This document shows, in pieces, positions 45,648-58,900 of a stretch of DNA of 64,000 bases. Position numbers and translations under genes: made by a program. The notes beneath the pieces are model-generated. The model did no database searches. It saw only the letters and a list, made by a program, of their open reading frames with translations, and had not been told where the DNA came from. Source of the DNA: Ptiloglossa arizonensis (Eukaryota; Arthropoda; Insecta; Hymenoptera; Colletidae); NCBI RefSeq assembly GCF_051014685.1, contig NW_027478878.1, positions 186,001 through 250,000 on the forward strand. The letters are read 5' to 3'. Each line of letters starts with the position of its first letter. Positions within the stretch are counted from its first letter, which is position 1.

Positions 45648-45759
45648 CGTATTATGTAACGCGTCATACGCTTTACGTTATTCGTTATACGTTTTTCGTA
45701 ACAAGTTATACGTTATACGTCATACGTTATAAGTAATATGTCATAAGTTATACGATACC
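45648..45759 (+). repeat. Divergent 112-bp cassette, copy 8 of 8
   Basis: This corresponds to cassette 3 at offset 26,978 bp. It lies 1,708 bp after cassette 7, two heptamers more than the 1,694 bp between cassettes 2 and 3. It has private changes near 45,669 (CGCTTTA for CGTTTTA) and 45,700 (CGTAACA for CGTTACA). Confidence 0.92.
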
Positions 45760-46711
45760 CGTTATACGTTATACGTTATACGCTATACGTTATACGTTAT
45801 ACGATATTCGTTATCCGTTATACGTTATACGTTATACGTTATACGTTATACGTTATACGTTATACGTTATACGTTATACGTTATACGTTATACGTTATAC
45901 GTTATTCGTTATACGTTATACGTTATACGTTATACGTTATACGTTATACGTTATACGTTATACGTTATACGTTATACGTTATACGTTATACGTTATACGT
46001 TATACGTTATACGTTATACGTTATACGTTATACGTTATACGATATACGTTATACGTTATACGTTATACGTTATACGTTATAGGTTATATGTTATACGTTA
46101 TTCTTTATGCGTTATACGTTATACGATATACGTTATACGTTATACGGTATACGATATACGTTATGCGTCATACGTTTTACGTTATACGTTATACGTTATA
46201 CGTTATACGTTATACGTTATACGTTATACGTTATACGTTATACGTTATACGTTATACGCTATACGTTATACGTTATACGTTATACGTTATACGCTATACG
46301 TTATACGTTATACGTTATACGTTATACGTTATCCGTTATACGTTATACGTTATACGTTATACGTTATACGTCATACGTTATACGTTATACGTTATACGAT
46401 ATACGTCATACGTTATACGTTATACGTTATACGTTATACGTTATACGTTATACGTTATACGTTATACGTTATACGTTATACGTTATACGTTATACGTTAT
46501 ACGTTATACGTTATACGTTATACGTTATACGTTATACGTTATACGGTATACGTTATACGTTATACGTTATACGTTATACGCTATACGTTATACGTTATAC
46601 GTTATACGTTATACGTTATACGTTATACGTTATACGTTATACGTTATACGTTATACGTTATACGTTATACGTTATACGTTATACGTTATACGTTATACGT
46701 TATAGGTTATA

Positions 46712-47082
46712 CGTTATACGTTATACGTTATACGTTATACGTTATACGTTATACGTTATACGTTATACGTTATACGTTATACGTTATACGTTATACGTTA
46801 TACGTTATACGTTATACGTTATACGTTATACGTTATACGTTATACGTTATACGTTATACGTTATACGTTATACGTTATACGTTATACGTTATACGTTATA
46901 CGTTATACGTTATACGTTATACGTTATACGTTATACGTTATACGTTATACGTTATACGTTATACGTTATACGTTATACGTTATACGTTATACGTTATACG
47001 TTATACGTTATACGTTATACGTTATACGTTATACGTTATACGTTATACGTTATACGTTATACGTTATACGTTATACGTTATA
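46712..47082 (+). repeat. Pure consensus run, 53 units
   Basis: This is 371 bp of perfect consensus between a GGTTATA unit at 46,705-46,711 and a CGATATA unit at 47,083. It lies just where the 27-kb collinearity ends, and the region 2/3 counterpart has more variants, so this run looks newly expanded. Confidence 0.88.
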
Positions 47083-47359
47083 CGATATACGTTATACGTT
47101 ATTCGTTATACGTTCTTCGTTACACGTTATACGTTATACGCTATGCGTCATACGTTATACGTTATACGTTATACGTTATACCTTATACGTTATACGTTAT
47201 ACGTTACACGTTATAAGTTATACGTTATACGTTATACGTTATACGTTATACGTTATACGTTATACGTTATACGTTATACGTTATACGTTATACGATATAC
47301 GTTTTACGTTATTCGTTATTCGTTATACGTTCTTCGTTACACGTTATACGTTATACGTT

Positions 47360-48700
47360 ATGCGTTATACGTTTTACGTTATACGTTATACGTTATACGT
47401 TATACGTTATACGTTATACGTTATACGAAATACGTTATACGTTATACGTTATACGTTATACGTTATACGTTATACGTTATACGTTATACGTTATACGTTA
47501 TACGTTATACGTTATACGTTATACGAAATACGTTATACGTTATACGTTATACGTTATACGTTATACGTTATACGTTATACGTTATACGTCATACGTTATA
47601 CGTTATACGTTATACGATATACGTTATACGTTATTCGTTATACGTTCTTCGTTACACGTTATACGTTTTACGTTATGCGTTATACGTTATACGTTATACG
47701 TTATACGTTATACGTTATACTTTATACGATATACGATATACGTTATACGTTATACGTTATGCGTTATACGTTTTGCGTTATTCGTTACACGTTATACGTT
47801 ATACGTATTATGTAACGCGTCATACGTTTTACGTTATTCATTATACGTTCTTCGTTACACGTTATACGTTATACGTTATACGTTTTCCGTTATTCGTTGT
47901 ACGTTATACGTTATACGTTATAGGTTATACGTTATACGTTATACGTTATACGTCATACGTTATACTTTATTCGTTATACCTTATACGTTATACGTTATAC
48001 GTTATACGTTATACGGTATACGATATACGTTATACGTTATACGTTATACGTTATCCGTTATACGTTATACGTTATACGTTATACGTTATACGTTATACGT
48101 CATACGTTATACGTTATACGTTATACGATATACGTTATACGTTATACGTTATACTTTATTCGTTATACCTTATACGTTATACGTTATACGTTATACGGTA
48201 TACGATATACGTTATACGTTATACGTTATACGTTATCCGTTATACGTTATACGTTATACGTTATACGTTATACGTCATACGTTATACGTTATACGTTACA
48301 CGTTATACGTTATACGATATACGTTATACGTTATACGTTATACGTTATACGTCATAGGTTATACGTTATACCTTATACGTTACATGTTATGCGTTATACG
48401 TTTTACGTTATTCGTTATACGGTATACGATATACGTTATGCGTTATACGTTTTACGTTATACGTTATACGTTATACGTTATACGTTATACGTTATACGTT
48501 ATACGTTATACGTTATACGTTATACGTTATACGTTATACCTTATACGTTACATGTTATGCGTTACACGTTTTACGTTATTCGTTATACGTTCATCGTTAC
48601 ACGTTATACGTTATACGTTATGCGTTATACGTTTTACGTTATTCGTGATACGTCATACGTTATACGTCATACGGTATACGTTATACGTTATACGTTATAC
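47360..48700 (+). repeat. Collinear copy of 23,224-24,580
   Basis: Offsets are 24,136 bp at the start and 24,122 bp near 48,357, a change of two heptamers. It includes the last short cassette relative at 47,804. A private CATCGTTACA-type change replaces the usual CTT near 48,592. Confidence 0.85.
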
Positions 48701-48999
48701 GTTATACGTTATACGTTATACGTTATACGTTATACGTTATACGTTATACGTTATACGTAATACGGTATACGTTATACGTTATACGTTATACGTTATACGT
48801 TATACGTTATACGTTATACGTTTTACGATATACGTTATTCGTTATACGTTCTACGTTATACGTTATACGTTATACGTTATACGTTATACGTTCTACGTTA
48901 TACGATATACGTTATACGTTATTCGTTATACGTTCTTCGTTACACGTTATACGTTATACGTTATGCGTTATACGTTTTACGTTATTCGTTATACGTTAT

Positions 49000-51170
49000 A
49001 CGTTATACGTTATACGTTATACGTTATACGTTATACGTTTTACGATATACGTTATACGTTATACGTTCTACGTTATACGTTATACGTTATACGTTATACG
49101 TTATACGTTATACGTTATACGTTATGCGTTATACGTTATACGTTATACGTTATACGTTATACGTTATTCTTTATACGTTATACGTTATACGTTATTCTTT
49201 ATACGTCATACGTTATACGTTACACGTTATACGTTATACGTTATACGTTATACGTTATACGTTATACGTTATACGTTATACGTTATACGTAATACGTTAT
49301 ACGTTATACGTTATACGTTATACGTTATACGTTATATGTTATACGTTATACGTTATACGGTATACGTTATACGTTATACGTTATACGTTATACGTTTTAC
49401 GTTATTCGTTATACGTTATACGTTATACGTTATTCTTTATACGTTATACGTTATACGTTATTCTTTATACGTCATACGTTATACGTTTTACGATATACGT
49501 TGTACGATATACGTTATACGTTATACGTTATACGTTATACGTTATGCGTTATACGTTATACGTTATACGTTATACGTTATACGTTATTCTTTATACGTTA
49601 TACGTTATACGTTATTCTTTATACGTCATACGTTATACGTTACACGTTATACGTTATACGTTATACGTTATACGTTATACGTTATACGTTTTACGATATA
49701 CGTTATTCGTTATACGTTCTACGTTATACGTTATACGTTATACGTTATACGTTATACGTTATACGTTCTACGTTATACGATATACGTTATACGTTACTCG
49801 ATATACGTTCTTCGTTACACGTTATACGTTATACGTTATGCGTTATACGTTTTACGTTATTCGTTATACGTTATACGTTATACGTTATTCTTTATACGTT
49901 ATACGTTATACGTTATTCTTTATACGTCATACGTTATACGTTTTACGATATACGTTGTACGATATACGTTATACGTTATACGGTATACGTTATACGTTAT
50001 ACGTTATACGTTATACGTTATACGGTATACGTTATACGTTATACGTTATACGTTATACGTTATACGTTATACGTTATACGTTATACCTTATACGTTTTAC
50101 GATATACGTTATACGTTATACGTTCTACGTTATACGTAATATGTAATGCGTCATACGTTTTACGTTATTCGTTATACGTTATACGTTATACGTTATACGT
50201 TATACGTTATACGTTATACGTTATACGTTATACGTTATACGTTATACGTTCTACGTTATACGATATACGTTATACGTTACTCGATATACGTTCTTCGTTA
50301 CACGTTATACGTTATACGTTATGCGTTATACGTTTTACGTTATTAGTTATACGTTATACGTTATACGTTATTCTTTATACGTTATACGTTATACGTTATA
50401 CGTTATTCTTTATACGTCATACGTTATACGTTTTACGATATACGTTGTACGATATACGTTATACGTTATACGGTATACGGTATACGTTATACGTTATACG
50501 TTATACGTTATACGTTATACGTTATACGTTATACGTTTTACGATATACGTTATACGTTATACCTTCTACGTTATACGATATACGTTATACGTTATTCGTT
50601 ATACGTTCTTCGTTACACGTTATACGTTATACGTTATGCTTTATACGTTATACGTTTTACGTTATTCGTTATACGTTATACGTTATACGTTATTCTTTAT
50701 ACGTTATACGTTATACGTTATACGTTATACGTCATAGGTTATACGTTATACGTTATTCATTAGGCGTTATACGTTATACGATATACGTTATACGTTATAC
50801 GGTATACGATATACGTTATGCGTTAAACGTTTTACGTTATTCGTTATACGTTATACGTTATACGTTATACGTTATACGTTATACGTTATACGTTATACGT
50901 TATACGTTATACGTTATACGTTATACGTTATACGTTATACGTTACACGTTATACGTTATACGTTATACGTTATACGTTATACGTTATACGTTATACGTTA
51001 TACGTAATACGTTATACGTTATACGTTATACGTTATACGTTATACGTTATACGTTATACGTTATACGTTATACGTTATACGTTATACGTTATACGTTATA
51101 CGTTATACGATATACGTTATACGTTATACGTTATACGTCATAGGTTATACGTTATACGTTATTCTTTAGG
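49000..51170 (+). repeat. Satellite region 6: CTTTATA / CGATATA variant class
   Basis: Strings with CGTTATT followed by CTTTATA and then CGTCATA, CGTTTTA, CGATATA and CGTTGTA recur near 49,165, 49,430, 49,585, 49,890 and 50,370. These resemble 7.0-10.7 kb. A private CGTTACT/CGATATA pair occurs near 49,794 and 50,277 and again in region 7 near 52,133 and 56,536. No gene is seen. Confidence 0.75.
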
Positions 51171-51571
51171 CGTTATACGTTATACGATATACGTTATACG
51201 TTATACGGTATGCGATATACGTTTTGCGTTATACGTTTTACGTTATTCCTTATACGTTATACGTTATACGTTATACGTTATACGTTATTCTTTATGCGTT
51301 ATACGTTATACGATATACGTTATACGTTATACGGTATACGATATACGTTATGCGTTATACGTTTTACGTTATACGTTATACGTTATACGTTATACGTTAC
51401 ACGTTATACGTTATACGTTATACGTTATAGGTTATACGTTATACGTTATACGTTATACGTTATACGTTATACGTTATACGTTATACGTTATACGTTATAC
51501 GTTATACGTTATACGTTATACGTTATACGTTATACGTTATACGTTATACGTTATACGTTATACGTTATACG

Positions 51572-54500
51572 TTGTACGTTATATGTTATACGTTATACGT
51601 AATACGTTATACGTTATACGTTATACGTTATACGTTATACGTTATACGTTATACGTTATACGTGATACGTTATACGTTATACGTTATACGTTATACGGTA
51701 TACGTTATACGTTATACGTTATACGTTATACGTTATACGTTATATGCTATACGTTATACGTTATACGTTTTACGATATACGTTATACGTTATACGTTCTA
51801 CGTTATACGTTATACGTTATACGTTATACGTTATACGTTATACGTTATACGTTATACGTTATACGTTATACGTTCTACGTTATACGATATACGTTATACG
51901 TTATGTGTTATACGTTCTTCGTTACACGTTATACGTTATACGTTATGCGTTATACGTTTTACGTTATTCGTTATACGTTATACGTTATACGTTATACGTT
52001 ATACGTTTTACGATATACGTTATACGTTATACGTTCTACGTTATACGTAATATGTAATGCGTCATACGTTTTACGTTATTCGTTATACGTTATACGTTAT
52101 ACGTTCTACGTTATACGATATACGTTATACGTTACTCGATATACGTTCTTCGTTACACGTTATACGTTATACGTTATACGTTATGCGTTATACGTTTTAC
52201 GTTATTCGTTATACGTTATACGTTATACGTTATTCTTTATACGTTATACGTTATACGTTCTTCGTTACACGTTATACGTTATACGTTATACGTTATGCGT
52301 TATACGATTTGCGTTATTCGTTGTACGTTGTACGTTATACGTTATAGGTTATACGTTATACGTTATACGTTATACGTTATACGTTATACGTTATACGTTA
52401 TACGGTATACGATATACGTTATACGTTATACGTTATACGTTATCCGTTATACGTTATACGTTATACGTTATACGTTATACGTTAAACGTTATACGTTATA
52501 CGTTATACGTTATACGTTATACGTCATTCTTTATGCGTTATACGTTATACGATATACGTTATACGTTATACGTTATACGTTCTACGTTATACGATATACG
52601 TTATACGTTATTCGTTATACGTTCTTCATTACACGTTATACGTTATACGTTATGCGTTATACGTTTTACGTTATTCGTTACACGTTATACGTTATACGTT
52701 ATACGTTATACGTTTTACGATATACGTTATACGTTATACGTTCTACGTTATACGTCATATGTAATGCGTCATACGTTTTACGTTATTCGTTATACGTTAC
52801 ACGTTATACGTTATTCGTTGTACGTTATACGTTACACGTTATACGTTATACGTTATACGTTATACGTAATACGTTATACGTTATACGTTATACGTTATAC
52901 GTTATACGTTATACGTTATACGTTATACGTTATACGTTATACGTTATACGTTATACGTTATACGTTATACGTTATACGTTATACGTTATACGTTATACGT
53001 TATACGTTATACGTTATACGTTATACGTTAGACGTTATACGTTATACGTTATACGTTATACGTTATACGTTATACGTTATACGTTATACGTTATACGTTA
53101 TACGTTATACGTTATACGTTATTCGTTATACGTCATACGAAATATGTAAGACGTAATACGTTTTACGTTATTCGTTATACGTTCTTCGTTACACGTTATA
53201 CGTTATACGTTATGCGTTATACGTTTTACGTTATTCGTGATACGTTATACGTTATACGTCATACGGTATACGTTATACGTTATACGTTATACGTTATACG
53301 TTATACGTTATACGTTATACGTTATACGTTATACGTTATACGTTATACGTTATACGTTATACGTTATACGTTATACGTTATACGTTATACGTTATACGTT
53401 ATGCGTTATACGTTATTCGTTATACGTTCTTCGTTACACGTTATACGTTATACGTAATACGTTATACGTTATACGTTATACGTTATACGTTATACGTTAT
53501 ACGTTATACGTTATACGTTATACGTTATACGTTATACGTTACACGTTATACGTTATACGTTATACGTTATACGTTATACGTTATACGTTATACGTTATAC
53601 GTTATACGTTATACGTTATACGTTATACGTTATACGTTATACGTTATACGTTATACGTTATTCGTTATACGTTCTTCGTTACACGTTATACGTTATACGT
53701 TATGCGTTATACGTTTTACGTTATTCGTGATACGTTATACGTTATACGTCATACGGTATACGTTATACGTTATACGTTATACGTTATACGTTATACGTTA
53801 TACGTTATACGTTATACGTTATACGTTATACGTTATACGTTATACGTTATTCGTTATACGTCATACGAAATATGTAAGACGTAATACGTTTTACGTTATT
53901 CGTTATACGTTCTTCGTTACACGTTATACGTTATACGTTATGCGTTATACGTTTTACGTTATTCGTGATACGTTATACGTTATACGTCATACGGTATACG
54001 TTATACGTTATACGTTATACGTTATACGTTATACGTTATACGTTATACGTTATACGTTATACGTTATACGTTATACGTTATACGTTATACGTTATACGTT
54101 ATACGTTATACGTTATACGTTATGCGTTATACGTTATTCGTTATACGTTCTTCGTTACACGTTATACGTTATACGTTATGCGTTATACGATTTGCGTTAT
54201 TCGTTGTACGTTGTACGTTATACGTTATAGGTTATACGTTATACGTTATACGTTATACGTTATACGTTATTCGTTATACCTTATACGTTATACGTTATAC
54301 GTTATACGGTATACGATATACGTTATACGTTATACGTTATACGTTATCCGTTATACGTTATACGTTATACGTTATACGTTATACGTCATACGTTATACGT
54401 TATACTTTATACGTTATACGTTATACGATATACGTTATACATTATACGTTATACGTTATACGTCATAGGTTATACGTTATACGTTATTCTTTATGCGGTA

Positions 54501-55974
54501 TACGTTATACGATATACGTTATACGTTATACGGTATACGATATACGTTATGCGTTATACGTTTTACGTTATACGTTATACGTTATACGTTATACGTTATA
54601 CGTTATACGTTATACGTTATACGTTATACGTTATACGTTATACGTTACATGTTATGCGTTATACGTTTTACGTTATTCGTTATACGTTCTTCGTTACACG
54701 TTATACGTTATACGTTATGCGTTATACGTTTTACGTTATTCGTGATACGTCATACGTTATACGTTATACGTTATACGTTATACGTGATACGTTATACGTT
54801 ATACGTTATACGTTATACGGTATACGTTATACGTTATACGTTATACGTTATACGTTATACGTTATACGTTATACGTTATACGTTATACGTTATACGTTAT
54901 ACGTTATACGTCATACGTTATACGTTATACGTTATACGTTATACGTTATACGATATACGTTATACGTTATACGTTATACGTCATAGGTTATACGTTATAC
55001 GTTGTTCTTTATGCGTTATACGTTATACGATATACGTTATACGTTATACGGTATAAGTTCTTCGTTACACGTTATACGTTATACGTTATGCGTTATACGT
55101 TTTACGTTATTCGTTATACGTTATACGTTATACGTTATACGTTATACGTTTTACGATATACGTTATACGTTATACGTTCTACGTTATACGTTATACGTTA
55201 TACGTTATACGTTATGCGTTATACGTTTTTCGTTATTCGTGATACGTCATACTTTATACGTTATTCTTTATGCGGTATACGTTATACGATATACGTTATA
55301 CGTTATACGGTATACGATATACGTTATGCGTTATACGTTTTACGTAATACGTTATACGTTATACGTTATACGTTATACGTTATACGTTATACGTTATACG
55401 TTATACGTTATACGTTATACGTTATACGTTACATGTTATGCGTTATACGTTTTACGTTATTCGTTATACGTTCTTCGTTACACGTTATACGTTATACGTT
55501 ATGCGTTATACGTTTTACGTTATTCGTGATACGTCATACGTTATACGTCATACGGTATACGTTATACGTTATACGTTATACGTTACACGTTATACGTTAT
55601 ACGTTATACGTTATACGTTATACGTTATACGTTATACGTTATACGTTATACGTTATACGTTATACGTTATACGTTATACGTCATACGTTATACGTTATAC
55701 GTTATACGTTATACGTTATACGATATACGTTATACGTTATACGTTATACGTCATAGGTTATACGTTATACGTTATTCTTTATGCGTTATACGTTATACGA
55801 TATACGTTATACGTTATACGGTATAAGTTCTTCGTTACACGTTATACGTTATACGTTATGCGTTATACGTTTTACGTTATTCGTTATACGTTATACGTTA
55901 TACGTTATACGTTATACGTTATACGTTATACGTTATACGTTATACGTTATACGTTATACGTTATACGTTATACG
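51572..55974 (+). repeat. 4.4/4.8-kb tandem duplication, copy 1
   Basis: The left part (51,572-52,390) matches 55,975-56,790 at offset 4,403 bp (629 heptamers). The rest from about 52,450 matches from 57,251 on at offset 4,801 bp. The two copies abut at about 55,975. Shared private variants include CGTCATA/TGTAATG near 52,753 and 57,554 and CGTTAAA at 52,480 and 57,281. Confidence 0.92.
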
Positions 55975-58900
55975 TTGTACGTTATATGTTATACGTTATA
56001 CGTAATACGTTATACGTTATACGTTATACGTTATACGTTATACGTTATACGTTATACGTTATACGTGATACGTTATACGTTATACGTTATACGTTATACG
56101 GTATACGTTATACGTTATACGTTATACGTTATACGTTATACGTTATATGCTATACGTTATACGTTATACGTTTTACGATATACGTTATACGTTATACGTT
56201 CTACGTTATACGTTATACGTTATACGTTATACGTTATACGTTATACGTTATACGTTATACGTTATACGTTATACGTTCTACGTTATACGATATACGTTAT
56301 ACGTTATGTGTTATACGTTCTTCGTTACACGTTATACGTTATACGTTATGCGTTATACGTTTTACGTTATTCGTTATACGTTATACGTTATACGTTATAC
56401 GTTATACGTTTTACGATATACGTTATACGTTATACGTTCTACGTTATACGTAATATGTAATGCGTCATACGTTTTACGTTATTCGTTATACGTTATACGT
56501 TATACGTTCTACGTTATACGATATACGTTATACGTTACTCGATATACGTTCTTCGTTACACGTTATACGTTATACGTTATACGTTATGCGTTATACGTTT
56601 TACGTTATTCGTTATACGTTATACGTTATACGTTATTCTTTATACGTTATACGTTATACGTTCTTCGTTACACGTTATACGTTATACGTTATACGTTATG
56701 CGTTATACGATTTGCGTTATTCGTTGTACGTTGTACGTTATACGTTATAGGTTATACGTTATACGTTATACGTTATACGTTATACGTTATACTTTATTCG
56801 TTATACCTTATACGTTATACGTTATACGTTATACGGTATACGATATACGTTATACGTTATACGTTATACGTTATCCGTTATACGTTATACGTTATACGTT
56901 ATACGTTATACGTCATACGTTATACGTTATACGTTATACGTTATACGTTATACGATATACGTTATACATAATACGTTATATGTTATACGTCATAGGTTAT
57001 ACGTTATACGTTATTCTTATGCGGTATACGTTATACGATATACGTTATACGTTATACGGTATACGATATACGTTATGCGTTATACGTTTTACGTTATACG
57101 TTATACGTTATACGTTATACGTTATACGTTATACGTTATACGTTATACGTTATACGTTATACGTTATACGTTACATGTTATGCGTTATACGTTTTACGTT
57201 ATTCGTTATACGTTCTTCGTTACACGTTATACGTTATACGTTATGCGTTATACGTTATACGTTATACGTTATACGTTATACGTTAAACGTTATACGTTAT
57301 ACGTTATACGTTATACGTTATACGTCATTCTTTATGCGTTATACGTTATACGATATACGTTATACGTTATACGTTATACGTTCTACGTTATACGATATAC
57401 GTTATACGTTATTCGTTATACGTTCTTCATTACACGTTATACGTTATACGTTATGCGTTATACGTTTTACGTTATTCGTTACACGTTATACGTTATACGT
57501 TATACGTTATACGTTTTACGATATACGTTATACGTTATACGTTCTACGTTATACGTCATATGTAATGCGTCATACGTTTTACGTTATTCGTTATACGTTA
57601 CACGTTATACGTTATTCGTTGTACGTTATACGTTACACGTTATACGTTATACGTTATACGTTATACGTAATACGTTATACGTTATACGTTATACGTTATA
57701 CGTTATACGTTATACGTTATACGTTATACGTTATACGTTATACGTTATACGTTATACGTTATACGTTATACGTTATACGTTATACGTTATACGTTATACG
57801 TTATACGTTATACGTTATACGTTATACGTTAGACGTTATACGTTATACGTTATACGTTATACGTTATACGTTATACGTTATACGTTATACGTTATACGTT
57901 ATACGTTATACGTTATACGTTATTCGTTATACGTCATACGAAATATGTAAGACGTAATACGTTTTACGTTATTCGTTATACGTTCTTCGTTACACGTTAT
58001 ACGTTATACGTTATGCGTTATACGTTTTACGTTATTCGTGATACGTTATACGTTATACGTCATACGGTATACGTTATACGTTATACGTTATACGTTATAC
58101 GTTATACGTTATACGTTATACGTTATACGTTATACGTTATACGTTATACGTTATACGTTATACGTTATACGTTATACGTTATACGTTATACGTTATACGT
58201 TATGCGTTATACGTTATTCGTTATACGTTCTTCGTTACACGTTATACGTTATACGTAATACGTTATACGTTATACGTTATACGTTATACGTTATACGTTA
58301 TACGTTATACGTTATACGTTATACGTTATACGTTATACGTTACACGTTATACGTTATACGTTATACGTTATACGTTATACGTTATACGTTATACGTTATA
58401 CGTTATACGTTATACGTTATACGTTATACGTTATACGTTATACGTTATACGTTATACGTTATTCGTTATACGTTCTTCGTTACACGTTATACGTTATACG
58501 TTATGCGTTATACGTTTTACGTTATTCGTGATACGTTATACGTTATACGTCATACGGTATACGTTATACGTTATACGTTATACGTTATACGTTAAACGTT
58601 ATACGTTATACGTTATACGTTATACGTTATACGTTATACGTTATACGTTATTCGTTATACGTCATACGAAATATGTAAGACGTAATACGTTTTACGTTAT
58701 TCGTTATACGTTCTTCGTTACACGTTATACGTTATACGTTATGCGTTATACGTTTTACGTTATTCGTGATACGTTATACGTTATACGTCATACGGTATAC
58801 GTTATACGTTATACGTTATACGTTATACGTTATACGTTATACGTTATACGTTATACGTTATACGTTATACGTTATACGTTATACGTTATACGTTATACGT

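Larger units (their letters stand above)
43752..46990 (+). repeat. Collinear copy of 16,795-20,000
   Basis: The offset from region 2 rises in single-heptamer steps along this segment: 26,957 bp at 43,752, 26,964 at 44,406, 26,971 at 44,864, 26,978 at 45,467 and 26,985 at 46,088. Substitution variants are otherwise in the same order. The cassette copies 7 and 8 correspond to copies 2 and 3. Confidence 0.92.
40201..48999 (+). repeat. Satellite region 5: second copy of region 2/3 material
   Basis: Variant strings of 13-24 kb recur here in the same order. Matched points are 15,258/42,292, 16,795/43,752, 17,442/44,406, 18,489/45,467, 19,103/46,088, 23,224/47,360 and 24,235/48,357. The offset is near 27.0 kb as far as 47.0 kb, then 24.1 kb. 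The first part (40.2-41.9 kb) mixes region 1, 2 and 4 strings. Only two 112-bp cassettes are present, because the region 3 cassettes 4-6 lie in material missing here. Confidence 0.85.
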
